A stretch of DNA of 64,000 nucleotides. Origin: Isoperla grammatica (taxonomy: Eukaryota; Arthropoda; Insecta; Plecoptera; Perlodidae). A model generated the notes under the pieces. That model saw nothing but the letters and a program-made list of their open reading frames with translations, did not search any database and was not told the origin of the DNA. Where the stretch lies: positions 12,848,890-12,912,889 of the forward strand of contig OX246741.1 in assembly GCA_945910005.1 (NCBI GenBank), written 5' to 3'. Of this stretch, positions 1 to 11,399 are shown piece after piece. The position numbers were made by a program, and so were the translations under genes. How positions within the stretch are numbered: position 1 is the stretch's first letter; each line of letters begins with the position of its first letter.

Positions 1-1140
1 GATGGGGCAAGGGTTGCTCGTAGGCGAGATATCCAAACGACCGAGCTTATTCGTAGGGGAGGAAATGTTTAGGGGTTGCTTTGACTGAAGAGTGGTGTGA
101 TATTGAAGCGTCCCGCACAGTAATTTGTGAACAGGGTCAAACATCAACACAAATACGGACACAGCTGGGACCTGTACATATTCCATGTGCACACAACTTG
201 ATCTTTGCGTTATGATATGTTTCTGCGATACTTCTATGTTCCATACGCACACAACTTGACTCCCTGGTATTCTAGCCTCTAAGCCACCACGTTCATGTTT
301 ATGGACATAAACTTTTGGATTTTATTACAGTTAGACGGGGCGTTTGTTCTCATTGATCGCTGTTTACAAAATGTATAAACGTTGCGTTTTTTTTTTCGTG
401 TCAATGTGGTGAATGGTACCTCGATTACAGACGTTTCAAAATTTATACTTGCAAAAACCGCTAAAAACAAGAGACAAGAAAATCTCTTTTTTAAACTCCC
501 AGGAAAAATGTATTTTGGTGCCAAATTTTGGATCTATATTCAATCCAAAATTTCCCAAAAATTCTAAAAAAAACGTGATATATTAATTTAAAAATCTTAA
601 AATCATAAAAAAATCATAGAATTGGTGATAGTGTTTTTAGTTTGCATTATCTGCTGAAAAAAAGCATGACTGAAAGGGCTAGCTGCAATGTTCTTACGGA
701 CTTTTTACACATCGGATTGTGTCTACTCTATTTTCATGCTAAATGGGCACATAACTTGCTACTATTTGATCAACCATACGTTTACGATTTATGTGCTATT
801 CCTATGTTCCATGCGTACATAACTTGACACTGGAAGTCATCTCACTGTAAACCTAGCAATGCCGATTACAATCCCGAAGCCGACAATTGTGGTTGGGTTT
901 TTACTGCCCCATTCATACACGCTATTACATTCCTGGCGCTCTTACACATATTCATAAATGCAATTTCACACTTAGTAGAGTGTGCAAGCGTCATTAGTTA
1001 CGCCCACTGTTTTAGGTGTTTCCAGGTTACCAAATACCGTCATGTAGATGGAACAAGTAATTCAATTAAATTCGATTGTTTTTATTCAGTACCACATATT
1101 ACAATTCAATATAAATTACAGTACATTTTTTTCATGTTGA
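1..1140. other. Non-coding spacer with a degenerate dispersed motif
   Basis: I see no gene here. A motif of the form TTCCAT-x-GCACA-x-AACTTG recurs: clear copies at 181-200, 239-258 (58 bp apart) and 807-826, and a poorer one near 742-760. This looks like remains of a short tandem repeat. The rest is AT-rich, with poly-T and poly-A runs around 388-396 and 566-572. Confidence 0.4.
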
Positions 1141-1215
1141 TCAATACCTACTATCAATACATACCTACTATACCTACAATACCTACTATCAAAAAATACC
1201 TACTGATCAATACCT
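1141..1215. repeat. Short minisatellite, TACCTACTATCAA-like unit
   Basis: Irregular tandem copies of a TACCTACTA(TCAA) unit of about 10-14 bp run through this stretch. Length variation between copies suggests replication slippage. Confidence 0.6.
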
Positions 1216-2632
1216 GTTGGTCTTTTGAGTCAGTAGGTATAATATCTGGTGTGCGGAGTACCCAATAATGTATATATTAAACTAAGTATTAACTTAAAAG
1301 TAGACTATAACTATGCATTTAATTAACAATTATAATTAACTAGTATGATTTTGTGGGCTGACGAGACGATATTGAGGACTATGATTAATTCTTTATTTTT
1401 TAATTGATGCACATCATTGAGTAGATGGTAGTAACTAGAGACATAGAAAATTAAGTTTGAACTATTGAATATTCGGCTGTGTCTTGAGCATGAGAGTAGT
1501 TATAACGGGAGACAACTTTAGAAAGTACCATCATTATAAGTAAATACAGCTTCACTTGCAAAGTAGAGCACACATTATGTTGAAGTTAGTAAAGCATTGT
1601 CTTTGTATACTCGATACTACCCTCAATCAGATGTATGCAAACCAAGTAATGTACAGTGTTCAGTATTTAATTTTAAATAGGCCTACATTTCTTTATAAAC
1701 GTTTTATTCAAATATACCAAATTGAGCTTCATTAACTGTTTTATTTGTATGTAAAACAGTTAATTGTAATGCGTGTTGATTGTCAGTCGTTATATTATCA
1801 AACAACAACTTGTAATGTAGGTCATACGTGTTGTTAATGAGTTGTCTGTATTGATTACACATCTGTGTTTAAATTGAACGGGTGTTATAACAGAAACAAC
1901 GAAGAGTTTTATCGGTTTTAAAGCACTGGACTTGTTTTAACTACGAAAACGTTTCAGCTAAGACATTTTCGTGAGTGTTGTCAAGCAAAAAATATGTACA
2001 CGAATAAGCATAATTAAGGAAACGCGCTCCGGAAAAAGGAAAAGCGGAGAAAGTAGTGAATTACAGAGGTATAATAAAGAAATTTTTCGAAATAATTAAG
2101 AAATGCCGGAAGACGGGAACCGAGAAAGAAGGACTTAGAAGATAATTAAAACGCCCGTGTGTAACGAATCGTGAAACATGATAGAAGGGACAGTGAAAGG
2201 GAAAGTGATATTCTTACCCATAATGCATGCGCAATGCGTAAGCGTAATGTCTTCTAGGAAGTTAATTAAATATGCCAGCTCATCACCAGTAGAGAATCTT
2301 GCTGGTTCAAATATAAAAACGAAAATGTGGATGTTTTGTATAAATGTATTTTTTGTCAGTTTATGATATACTCATCGCTAAATATAGGTAAATCAAAGAT
2401 TTTACTAAACACAGTTTGTTTGAAACTACTACCAGTACACGATAACAATGGAACACAACCCATATAGGCAATTTTGAGATGATCTCGTATCAATTAATAA
2501 GAGTACGCAATACATACTTTAGCATATATACGGATATCTGTGATAGTGTAAATTATGCTAACAGTCATATCATGAAAGATGATAATAAAATTATGATAAA
2601 CTACTTTCTACACGAGATATACGTAATACAAT
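1216..2632. other. Spacer without recognisable genes
   Basis: No open frame with protein-like composition is visible. The only marked structure is the perfect hairpin at 1731-1764, listed separately. Composition is strongly AT-rich. Confidence 0.5.
1731..1764. repeat. Perfect 13-bp inverted repeat (hairpin)
   Basis: ATTAACTGTTTTA at 1731-1743 is exactly reverse-complemented at 1752-1764 with an 8-base loop. There is no T-tract or gene end to suggest a terminator. It may be the relic of a tiny foldback element or chance in AT-rich DNA. Confidence 0.6.
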
Positions 2633-2662
2633 ATATATTTATATATATATATATAATAGATA
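2633..2662. repeat. AT dinucleotide microsatellite
   Basis: Alternating TA run with minor interruptions, directly visible. Confidence 0.7.
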
Positions 2663-2819
2663 TAATAGAATATACAATGGATATTGAATTATTATTATTG
2701 TTGAATTTTAAGCCCCGAGCTAGTAAAATATGAATGTCGATGGAATTGAGTATGTTTATTATAGAGTACCGTCTATAGGGAGGAAAGAGTTTATTATGGG
2801 TTAATAATGTTTCAGTTCT

Positions 2820-2915
2820 ATGTCACCAAGTTAACATAAAATGAAATACATTCTAAATTATATGGACATGTACTATGTCAATAAATTAAAATTGAATTGA
2901 AATTGAATCAGATTT
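2820..2915 (+). repeat. Possible 3' tail of a non-LTR retrotransposon
   Basis: An AATAAA signal is followed by repeats of ATTGAA, the type of simple-repeat tail that ends many insect non-LTR elements. No coding sequence is attached, so it would be a very short 5'-truncated copy. A chance low-complexity stretch is the alternative. Confidence 0.25.
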
Positions 2916-3643
2916 ATAATAGAAATTGAATAGACCGCGACGAAACGAAACACGAAATAAAAGCCACAGTTCAATAATTAATGAATGAATAAAACTTCAG
3001 ACCGAATTGCAATTGACAAAAATGGGAATCTTGAAGTAGCTACATGTGGTCCCTTTCACTAACTGTGGCTGTACAAGTTCTAAACACAATTCCTACAAAA
3101 CGTTTAACCAAAACAGCGCTTGAACATTAACAATACTAAGTATTTAGTATTAGACATTTTTTAAAGATCTAAATATTTCAACTCATAAAAAAAACGACAT
3201 TTGAAAACTTCTCTTTCTGATTTATTTCAACGAAACTCGCGTTCTATAGAATACTCGTACACAATGGGCTTTCGAAAAGAGTTTGCAAAACGTTTTTCGT
3301 ATAAGCTGAAGAGCATATTTCGTAGATTAACAAAGCGTATTTCGAAGCATTCGGCGATCTAGACTATCCTGAAACGTCCCACCCTCTAAGCTTACTCAAA
3401 TGCGCATCAAAGCAGCTCGTTTTCAGGCAATTAATTAAAATCTGGAATTACATGAGGAACACGAAAACCTTCTTTAGACGCTTATTTTTCCATTGTATAG
3501 CGCCCTCCAATACTTTTAATTTACTAACTTTCCAGGTTTTAAAAGTTGTTTAGATGCAATCGGACGAGTTTCTATGTAATTTACTACATTTCGTACTAAA
3601 CTGTGTTGTTTGTAGCCTGGCATATATTTATCTGAACGTGACG
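2916..3643. other. Spacer
   Basis: No gene or repeat recognised. The open frame that starts at 3554 runs straight through the hairpin element at 3644-3726 and is therefore not a credible gene. Confidence 0.5.
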
Positions 3644-3726
3644 CAAGGTCTACTTGATCTCTGCCTAGCGGAGGCTAGTTGGGAGTTCGACGAGCCTCCG
3701 CCAGGCGGAGATCAAGTAGACCTTGC
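3644..3726. mobile_element. Tiny foldback MITE with 8-bp target duplication, hAT-like
   Basis: The arm at 3644-3676 (starting CAAGGTCTACTTGATC) is reverse-complemented at 3693-3725 with two mismatches, around a loop of about 16 bases. The octamer ACGTGACG lies immediately on both sides (3636-3643 and 3727-3734) in direct orientation. Eight-bp target duplications are the hallmark of hAT transposons, so this is probably a very short non-autonomous hAT-type element. The 83-bp length means nearly the whole element is terminal inverted repeat. Confidence 0.65.
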
Positions 3727-3734
3727 ACGTGACG

Positions 3735-4239
3735 AATCAATGCATTATGCTGCATCAATCTTTGGCCAACGGCTGAACCGAGATCGAAACTATACATATT
3801 CCACGCGTGTACAGTATGCAACACAAGTAAATCAAAGGTATAGGTGAGAACACCCTCTTCTGCATTCATTTGTAACCGATAGTTAAAGATAGTTATTTCT
3901 CATTAAGTTTTCACGTGACGTCAGGCAAAGGTCATACTTGTTTCAATATACCATAGAAGAGCGGGTATGATTTTAAAATTCCATAACAAATAAATTAATT
4001 CGTGTTTATAGAGGCTACCTACTCAGTAACTCGACTGATTTTCAGTGGGGGACTTGAATTTAAAGCGACTAAACCAACCCTGTAGGCTCCGAACACCATC
4101 GATGAGAAAGCGATAACCAATCAAAGATCGATATTTCAAATATGACACACATGTATCAGTGATTGGACAGTGCAAACACCTGCGCACAGATGCCAGAATC
4201 AACAACGCCCGACTCAGAACAACTTTGAATTTATTGAGT
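3735..4239. other. Spacer
   Basis: No gene recognised between the hairpin element and the reverse-strand SINE. Confidence 0.45.
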
Positions 4240-4421
4240 GCTTCGTTGCTATTTAGGACGGCTCCAAAGACACCGTTTACTTATTCCTAAGCCAAGAAGT
4301 GATGGAATTGAATCCATATTAGAAGTTAATTACTTCTGCCTGAAGCGGGATTTGAACCCGAGACCTTCTGCATTGGAAGCAGGGATGCTAACCACATGGA
4401 CCAACGAGCCACCTCTCTAAC
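4240..4421 (-). mobile_element. tRNA-derived SINE, reverse strand
   Basis: Read on the minus strand, a tRNA-like head occupies about 4421 down to 4341. It has an A-box-like TGGCTCGTTGG, a seven-base loop TTCCAAT closed by CTGC/GCAG, and a near-perfect B box GGTTCAAATCC at 4348-4358. The downstream body continues to roughly 4240. Lack of a clean acceptor stem and the attached non-tRNA body argue against a working tRNA gene. It differs in sequence from the SINE at 61826. Confidence 0.5.
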
Positions 4422-4762
4422 CATTGATTTACTTATACGTTGGCGAGTGTACTGGCCAGCTGGGACAACCATGTGCGTACACATTGGACTGCGCAAGCCA
4501 CTATCACATAAAAAGTGTTCGAATGTTTGCTATATACCGTCACAAGCTTTTGTGTCTGCAGCCAGCGGCTACATGGCTACAAATAAAAAGCCAATTCTAC
4601 GCAGATAACACTCACGTCTAGTCAAACGATGCTAGTGTCGTAAAAGCAATTTGTATCCGTGACATATTGGATCTGTTTCCTTCAATACATGTAAATAAAA
4701 GTGACAGCTGCTGCCCGAGATGCGAACAAGCAAGACATTCATCCAAATGTAAAATTGTTTTC
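4422..4762. other. Spacer
   Basis: Several short overlapping open frames exist but none has protein-like composition or a recognisable domain. Confidence 0.4.
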
Positions 4763-5007
4763 GGGGATTTCTTTAGCACGCAATATAAGATACGCGTCAT
4801 TCTCAATGGGGGTGAACAAAGTAAAGATGCTTAGAGGGTGTCCAAGTGATACAACTAGAGGTTATGAGAGTATTGGGAAATAAAGAGGATTTCTATAGCA
4901 CCCAATATAAGGAAGACGTCATTATAAGTGAAGGTGAACAAAGTATACATGCTTAGAGGGATGTCCAAATAGTACAACAAGATTTGTATGATATTGTTAG
5001 GAAATAA
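4763..5007. repeat. Tandem duplication, about 122-bp unit
   Basis: Two diverged head-to-tail copies (about 4763-4884 and 4885-5007). Both contain GGATTTCT, TAGCAC, CAATATAAG, GTGAACAAAGTA, GCTTAGAGGG and end with GGAAATAAA in the same order. The second carries small insertions. Confidence 0.75.
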
Positions 5008-5358
5008 ATTCTCTACATTATTCGAAGAAAATGCACTGATGACTGCAAATTGTGTTTAATTTATAATTATTTTGTATTGATTTAGTTATGACACATAACA
5101 TCAATACATTTGTACAAAATAATATACAATTTCCTAAGTAATGTGTCCTGTAAAGCTACAATTAGAGCTATATACAATAACCATGATACTAAAATACGGA
5201 TATTTTGTTGTAGAAAATACTTTTAAAATACACAAGACAAGGGGCCGATTTTATTAATTTTTTAATCTCCTATTAAATATTTTCTACGAACAAACAATAA
5301 GATTTTAAAATTAAAACTGAGTAAGTATTATGAAGAAAAACCGAATCCATTATTAAAG

Positions 5359-5444
5359 CAGTGTTGCCAGATGGCTGCCAAGTCTGATCGTTGCCTGGTT
5401 ATGGCCTATCAAGCCATAGCCTGGCTATACCATCTGTAACACAC
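5359..5444. mobile_element. Short foldback element beginning CAGTGTTGCCAGATGG
   Basis: Left arm GTGTTGCCAGATGG pairs with right arm CCATCTGTAACAC, and the inner segments TTATGGC and GCCATAG also pair, giving a long imperfect hairpin. No clear target duplication flanks it. It resembles a MITE, but the superfamily is not determined. Confidence 0.5.
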
Positions 5445-7050
5445 ATTGAAAATTTTTATCTTTATGGTTGTTATTGGTATTGAAAATTAAATACTTAATT
5501 TCTCCGTAAGATAAAAATTACTGAAACTTTTTTGGAAGCAGGAACAACCCCACAATACCAACGAGAAGAACAACAAAAAAACAATACAAAAAGAAAACAA
5601 AACTACAATTTAAGAGTAGCTCATAACATCAAACAGGTGCGTCCCTCCCACTATGGACACCCCTGTCTGAAACTTTCCAGCTGTGCCGTCACAAATTGAC
5701 AATCTACATCAGGAAGGCTCGCCACGCGTTAATCTGCGCCGAAACTTCCAAACTGTCAAACTCTGGACGTCGAAACAAGTTGGAAAAACTGGGAGAAGTC
5801 GCATTCACGACCGGAGACACTCATTTCGTCCGTAATGAGTTTTGTTTAGATGGCCGGGAGGGTTTGGAAGTTAAATTATGTTTAACCCTATAGCTACGAA
5901 CAGGTGAGGTGAGTGCTGGGCATACATTCATAATAAATGTTTTTTCTTGATTTTTTTTTTTTTGAATAGCAAGAAGAAGATATTGAAGAAATGATGAAGA
6001 TGAAGAAGATAGTGGGACGAAGGAAGATAAGGGGTGAAGCGTGAGACATGGCTAGTGACTGTTAAAGGGTAGACTTAGGTAGACCCGAGGTTTAAGAGAT
6101 GGTGGGAACCTTCCGACTCTGGGACAGATATTCATTGATTTTGATGTTATCTTTAGTTAAAAAAGTATCTATCCGATACAGGTTACATGTAGAAAGAGAA
6201 TATTACACTTCAGTATGACCTCAATTTATAGATAATGAAATATTTCTAAAAATTATATTAATATTAACAGTTATTTGTTTTACAAAGTGATATTGAATTA
6301 TACTAGGTGTGACTATTTACTTGATTTATTTACATCAATATTTTTTTTAAATCTTTTTCCACCGTCCATTTAACGAGGTTATTATGTCACTGTTATTATA
6401 ATTATTCACTTCTTTGACGTGTAATATATTCCTCTTTTATTTGCTAAATTCTCGCTCGAATGGTTGTCTGTTGTATATTGTTCGTTTTCTCGTTCAAAAC
6501 ATGGAAATAATTAAGTTTTTTCTACTATTAATATTCATTTTAATTTTAATTTTAATTTACACTAGGCTAGATAAATTCCATTGAATGCGATTTAACAATT
6601 AATAGAAACTATTTCGTTTTCGGTTAGTGTACTTTTAGACTGTGAATAAGGCGGATGGATGCATGGAGGACTGATTAAGATATTAAAACATTAAATAAAG
6701 AGAAGCTGAAAGATTTGCTAGTCGACTCTTCTTTATACGCTCTCATGTTATCAGTTCTGCTGTCAAACTATTATACCCATTCCATTCCTTTCTAAATTGA
6801 AAACTTGTCATCTGATAGACTATTCGCTCGTCGTATCCGGCTTGTCGTGGAAACATAGACTACATCCCCTGAGCCACTTTGGTCGAGTTTCAGCTCTTAC
6901 TGACATGCTTTTAGTTTTAGCCCACTTCTCAAGAAACATACTCTTCAATACCGAAATGCACTTGTTGACACCAATACGTTTACAATGAGAAGTTAAAGCG
7001 TGTCGGAATGGTTTTCACATCACTGCAATGTCTAGCTAGATAGTTGCCCA
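5445..7050. other. Spacer
   Basis: No gene recognised. A purine-rich GAA/GAT stretch at about 5968-6020 is low complexity. The open frame at 5696-5893 has no recognisable domain. Confidence 0.45.
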
Positions 7051-7489
7051 GTAGCGAAACTCCTTTAGAGCGTTCGGAAGCAGTTTTGACGTTTTTAGCC
7101 AACTAATTTCTCTTAAACAAATAATAGGATTATTATGAAAATTTACCTACTTGCAGAGGGGTGTCATATCTACACATGGTATTAAGTACATTTGTGACAA
7201 GCCTGCTCAAAAATAATATACTCACGTTTGAATTATGCAAATAAATTACTTTCGTCGAAAATATTTGGCGAAATAATACGGAAAATCTGTTTAGAAATAG
7301 GTACATTATTTTTGAATAGATTGGTGACAAATGTACTTAATACCATGCATAGATATGACATCCCTCACAAGTAGGTAAATATTTATCATAATCCTACTAT
7401 TAGTTTAAGAGTAATTGGTTGACAGCCAATGCATCTGTAAAACTCCTACTGCCGAACGCTCTTAAGCAGATCCATGGCCGGTAGCGAAA
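7051..7489. mobile_element. Long foldback element with 9-bp direct repeats at both ends
   Basis: The segment around 7065-7215 is reverse-complemented, with scattered mismatches, at about 7320-7470. Shared blocks include AGAGCGTTCGG, TTTACCTACTTG, TGTCATATCTA, GGTATTAAGTACATTTGT and TTCAAAAATAAT. GTAGCGAAA occurs at 7051-7059 and again at 7481-7489 in direct orientation, as expected for a 9-bp target duplication (typical of Mutator-like elements). The outermost bases of the two arms do not match perfectly, so exact ends are uncertain. There is no transposase. Confidence 0.6.
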
Positions 7490-8840
7490 TTAAGACTAAT
7501 TCAAGAGATGGGTTATTTTTAATTTTACTATTCATCTTTCATTTTTTTTTTAAAACCATACCGGCTAAGTACAACCACACAATGAGACAAAATGAAAAAC
7601 CTACCAACCTGTCAATATTTCAATCCTTAAAGAAAAAACGTCCGTTTATTTATTTATTCTCGGCCCTGACTCTTCAATGTACTACTAAATTTAAAAAAAT
7701 GTAAATGTACTACTATCCTCATTTGAAGAAATTTCTCGACAAACATTTCGAATAAGTTCCAGCATAATTAATCATTCTTGGAAGTTTTACAAACAAATAA
7801 TCCATTATTTTCATTCTCATTAAATTAAATATCAAACGTCCCAGCCGCAGGGATTTTAGTGATCTTTCCATCCTTCATTCGGTCTTGCAGATCTTAATAA
7901 ATACTTTTTTGCATTTATCGGCATTTGTTTATAACCTTTATTTAATAACTTTCGAGATGACTACAATTTCTAGAATGATCCTTAAGATATGCAAGGATGA
8001 TAACAAAAACTTCATGGCTTGGTATGTATGCTAGAAATTTAGTAGCACGACTAAAGCATTGCGAATTAAATCTCTGGGATGATTAAAGAAAAAAAAGCAG
8101 TTTGCAATGTGATAGACAAAAGTGCAATAATTGAAAGAAAAGAAAGACAAAACAAAATGCGCATTATTTCGTTAACATATTATGGATTTTATTGCTCCAG
8201 CAGTTTTTTTAATTCACTGTTTACAACGTGTTAACATATAAATCGCGTTATCGTTTGTCTAGTTCATCATAGTGTGAGTTTGACTATCAATTTAACCATC
8301 ATTATAAATATTTGCAAACATATACACATATATAAACACCCAGAATCCATCAATTTGTATTCGTCCACCTGTATTTACATTTACAATTACTTAACCTCCA
8401 TTCCAAAATGTTAACAAATATTTATTTTACAAATCCGACATATATTTACAATAAACGAACTACATCCTCAATTCCCAAACCTCCCTTGACCTACAAAATT
8501 TTCCACAAGAGTGTTTGTCATTAATTTCAAACTTGTATAGAACAATTTGTTGTGAGCTTCAAGTACATCACCGTGAATTGCGAAGCTAATCGCCAGCCAC
8601 GTTCAAAGTCCACCACGAAAGTAGGTCAAGCCACTTTTACGCTACATTAAAGTAAGTTGTCTCCATACTCGCAGAGATTATTAGCACGACAGGATCGTCC
8701 ATTTCAGCCAACTAGAATAGCTACAAAAACCACATGTGCTCGAAAATACACAGCCCATAACATGGCATTACAGTTGAGCTCTCGCCCGTAACGGGAACTA
8801 GCTACATTGGTTATATTATATCGTACTAGCTCGTCTCTGC
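7490..8840. other. Spacer
   Basis: No gene or repeat recognised. Confidence 0.4.
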
Positions 8841-8848
8841 TATAAAAG
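8841..8848 (+). promoter_or_regulatory. TATA-box candidate (TATAAAAG)
   Basis: TATAAAAGG sits in a locally less AT-rich context. The first downstream ATG, near 8871, opens only a 12-codon frame. If this is a core promoter the transcript would have to be spliced or non-coding. No initiator or downstream element stands out, so this rests on the TATA match alone. Confidence 0.25.
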
Positions 8849-9021
8849 GCACATGTTTACTTTTCTAACGATGACAATGTTGTTAGTAGACGCTGATGAC
8901 ACTTCATGATGAGTTAATTCTATTGAAATATGTATGGAAAGGTGTAAGTGTTGCTAATTAAATGTAATTTAATTCTTCACTCGATTGTATGTAGATTTTG
9001 TTACAAAAAAAGTCAATCATA

Positions 9022-9479
9022 CACTACGTTTATCAGGGCTTTTTAAGTCGATTTAAGGTATAACGGTTTCCGTAAGTCGATACGTTTATCAAGGCGTTGA
9101 CAATTCGGCGTAAAAAAGCAACTTTGATATTCTCCCGACAGGTGTCGTCAAATCGTCTTAAAACACGTACAGTAAGGCGGTGCGCAACATTCAGTAAGCG
9201 GTGTTCCACACCTACATAACCTATCGCGTTCGCGCCTTGCAATAATTGTCAAATGAGTACACTCAGTTGCCGCCAGGTTGTGGAAAGATGGCGTCTTAAA
9301 CCGTTTTAAGTGTTTATCACGTCAAATTAAATCGTTTTAACTGTTCTAAGTCACTTTGGAAAGTGACCTAAAGTTAAACCGTTCTTAGCTAAATCGATGT
9401 GTTTACCAACACCATTAAACCGATTCAACCCTTAAAACGACTTACTTAAACCGGTTTAAAGCTCCTGATAAACGTAGTG
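9022..9479. mobile_element. 458-bp element with terminal inverted repeats CACTACGTTTATCAGG
   Basis: The first 16 bases (9022-9037) recur exactly as reverse complement at the right end, followed by a shared GCTTT after one base offset. ATA lies on each side (9019-9021 and 9480-9482), consistent with a 3-bp target duplication and hence PIF/Harbinger-type transposition. The interior repeats variants of CGTTTATCA and AAACCGTTTTAA. A 69-codon minus-strand frame at 9033-9242 is not recognisable as a transposase, so the element is treated as non-autonomous. Confidence 0.65.
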
Positions 9480-9482
9480 ATA

Positions 9483-10659
9483 CTATGATAAGATTTAAAT
9501 GTCGTCGAACTCACACATTCACTGTTCGACTTCTTTAAGGATGATCGTAGCGTAGTGCAAGAATGGTTAATCCAACAAAAGTGGTGTTAATATGGTTGAG
9601 ACATTTCTAAAAACTTTGAAACGAATTTATATGGTCCTCAGCTTGGAATGGAAAACCTGACCTTCTAAGTAAAAAACAAAATCGGATGAATTACCAAGTG
9701 TAAAAAAAAAAAAAAAAAAAATCAGCATCAATATGACACCTACTGTTTCTTATATTTTTTAATTGAAATTATAAAAAATTCTTCGGATTGGGTTATTCCT
9801 TGCAAATAGTTGAACATGTGGCTAGTATCAAAACAATGCATGCAACATATCACTTCTGCTGTTAGTACCAGCAACTTTTTGACAATTAAAAAAAACAATA
9901 CAATTGACCATTGTCCCATTAGCATTACACATCTAGAAACTATAACAACTGTAGATTTTCAGTTTCAAAGTGGCAACTTTCCAAAATGTATTGTTCCTTC
10001 GAATGCTTCAGATCCAATGTTGGTAACTAGGTCAGTGATATGACCCACATTTTGGTCTTAACGGATGCGAAGTTCCTCCATGGACCTCGCATAATGCCAA
10101 ATACCCCGGAAGTGATTAAAGAGCACAGTCAGTTGGAACCACGAAGACCGCCCAAAAAAACAACCCTCGAACACGGCAAATACAAGCGATATTGATCATA
10201 ATCGAATTCCCCCTCCCTTTCATCCCTCCCCAACTTCCACCAAGATGACCTAGACCAAAGTAATTTCCATTTATTAAATTTTAAAGTACCTTGAGGAATG
10301 TTCGTTCGGTCTTTAACTCGGCGTAAATTCTATTGGTTCAATTGGGTTGGGCACTCACTTGCCCAGACAATAAAGATGAAACAGAAACACTAACTAATTC
10401 TTGGAATTATGTTACTATAATTCTAAAGTCACAGTAAAAATAGTAAAAAGGAGCAAGTCACTACTTTTTGGTATAAATGCATATGGAACAGAGCAGTAAG
10501 ATATGTTTTACTACTACTATAAAATTAGAACACACTCCTACCTTACTAAATCATAGAGTAGAAGATACATGTGTATCCGTCCAATAGCCAATTTATCATT
10601 ATAAATTGTATATCTTTAAAATAGCATACATTGTAAATTAATTGTATCACTAAAATTGT
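9483..10659. other. Spacer with a poly-A run
   Basis: A run of about 19-20 A lies near 9703-9721 with no recognisable retroposed sequence before it. No gene is seen. Confidence 0.4.
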
Positions 10660-10721
10660 TTGTTGCAACCCTTTGCATTTATGTTGTTTTATTTTACTAT
10701 CAATATTTTCATTATTATTTT

Positions 10722-10723
10722 TA

Positions 10724-10779
<56 letters not shown>
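10722..10779. repeat. ATT trinucleotide microsatellite
   Basis: About 17 uninterrupted TTA/ATT units, directly visible. Confidence 0.85.
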
Positions 10780-10800
10780 TTATACTAGTTGTAGTTTATG

Positions 10801-11000
10801 TAATCAAGTGTAAATAAATAACCAAAACCAAACTTGTTTTAGGTTTTGGTTATTAGTTAGCAGTAGTTGATTAGTAGTTATTATTAATGTATTGTTCATG
10901 TAATCAAGTGTAAATAAATAACCAAAACCAAACTTGTTTTAGGTTCTGGTTATTAGTTAGCAGTAGTTGATTAGTAGTTATTATTAATGTATTGTTCATG
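10801..11000. repeat. Near-perfect 100-bp tandem duplication
   Basis: Positions 10801-10900 are repeated at 10901-11000 almost without change; one clear difference is GGTTTTGG against GGTTCTGG. The near identity points to a recent event. Confidence 0.85.
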
Positions 11001-11127
11001 TATTTTTCATGTTAATAATAAGAAAAAGTATGCTCCGCCTCAAGATCAGATCTTATTGGAGCATACAAATTTCATGATGTAACATCCTTGTATCCACCAA
11101 TGGGAAAAATAAATAAACAAACAAAAC

Positions 11128-11399
11128 AAGGTTCACAAGTGCAAATCCAATTGGTTTGCCGTGAACCATTGCCTTCAAAGACGGCTATTCAGACTTCAGA
11201 GCGAGTCAAGTACGGACGGGCTCTTGATCATTGAGCCCCGTCGCTCCGGGCAAGTAGCCGAAGTGCTGTAGTAACTGCGCCGGCCGGGCAGCCAAACGAC
11301 GGCCATTATCAGACACAATACAGCTGAGTAACTCATCGGACGGATTACAGAGTTAGTAGCTCTTGATCTTGTCTGAGACGGTCAAAGTGTAAAGGTAAT
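11128..11399. other. GC-richer non-coding segment
   Basis: Less AT-rich than its surroundings, with CGCCGGCCGGGC near 11279. I could not find a protein-like reading frame. A 5' untranslated exon or promoter region is possible but unsupported. Confidence 0.25.

Larger units (their letters stand above)
10660..11127 (+). mobile_element. Probable 3' end of a truncated non-LTR retrotransposon
   Basis: The stretch holds an ATT trinucleotide run, a 100-bp tandem duplication, a stem TATGCTCC...GGAGCATA (about 11029-11066) and an AATAAATAAACAAACAAA terminal tail near 11108-11127. A stem-loop followed by AATAAA-rich simple repeats is a common plan for insect non-LTR 3' ends. No reverse transcriptase codons remain, so the assignment is inferential. 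Confidence 0.35.

Noticed and set aside
3554..3847. 97-codon frame
   Set aside because: It reads through both arms of a hairpin transposon.
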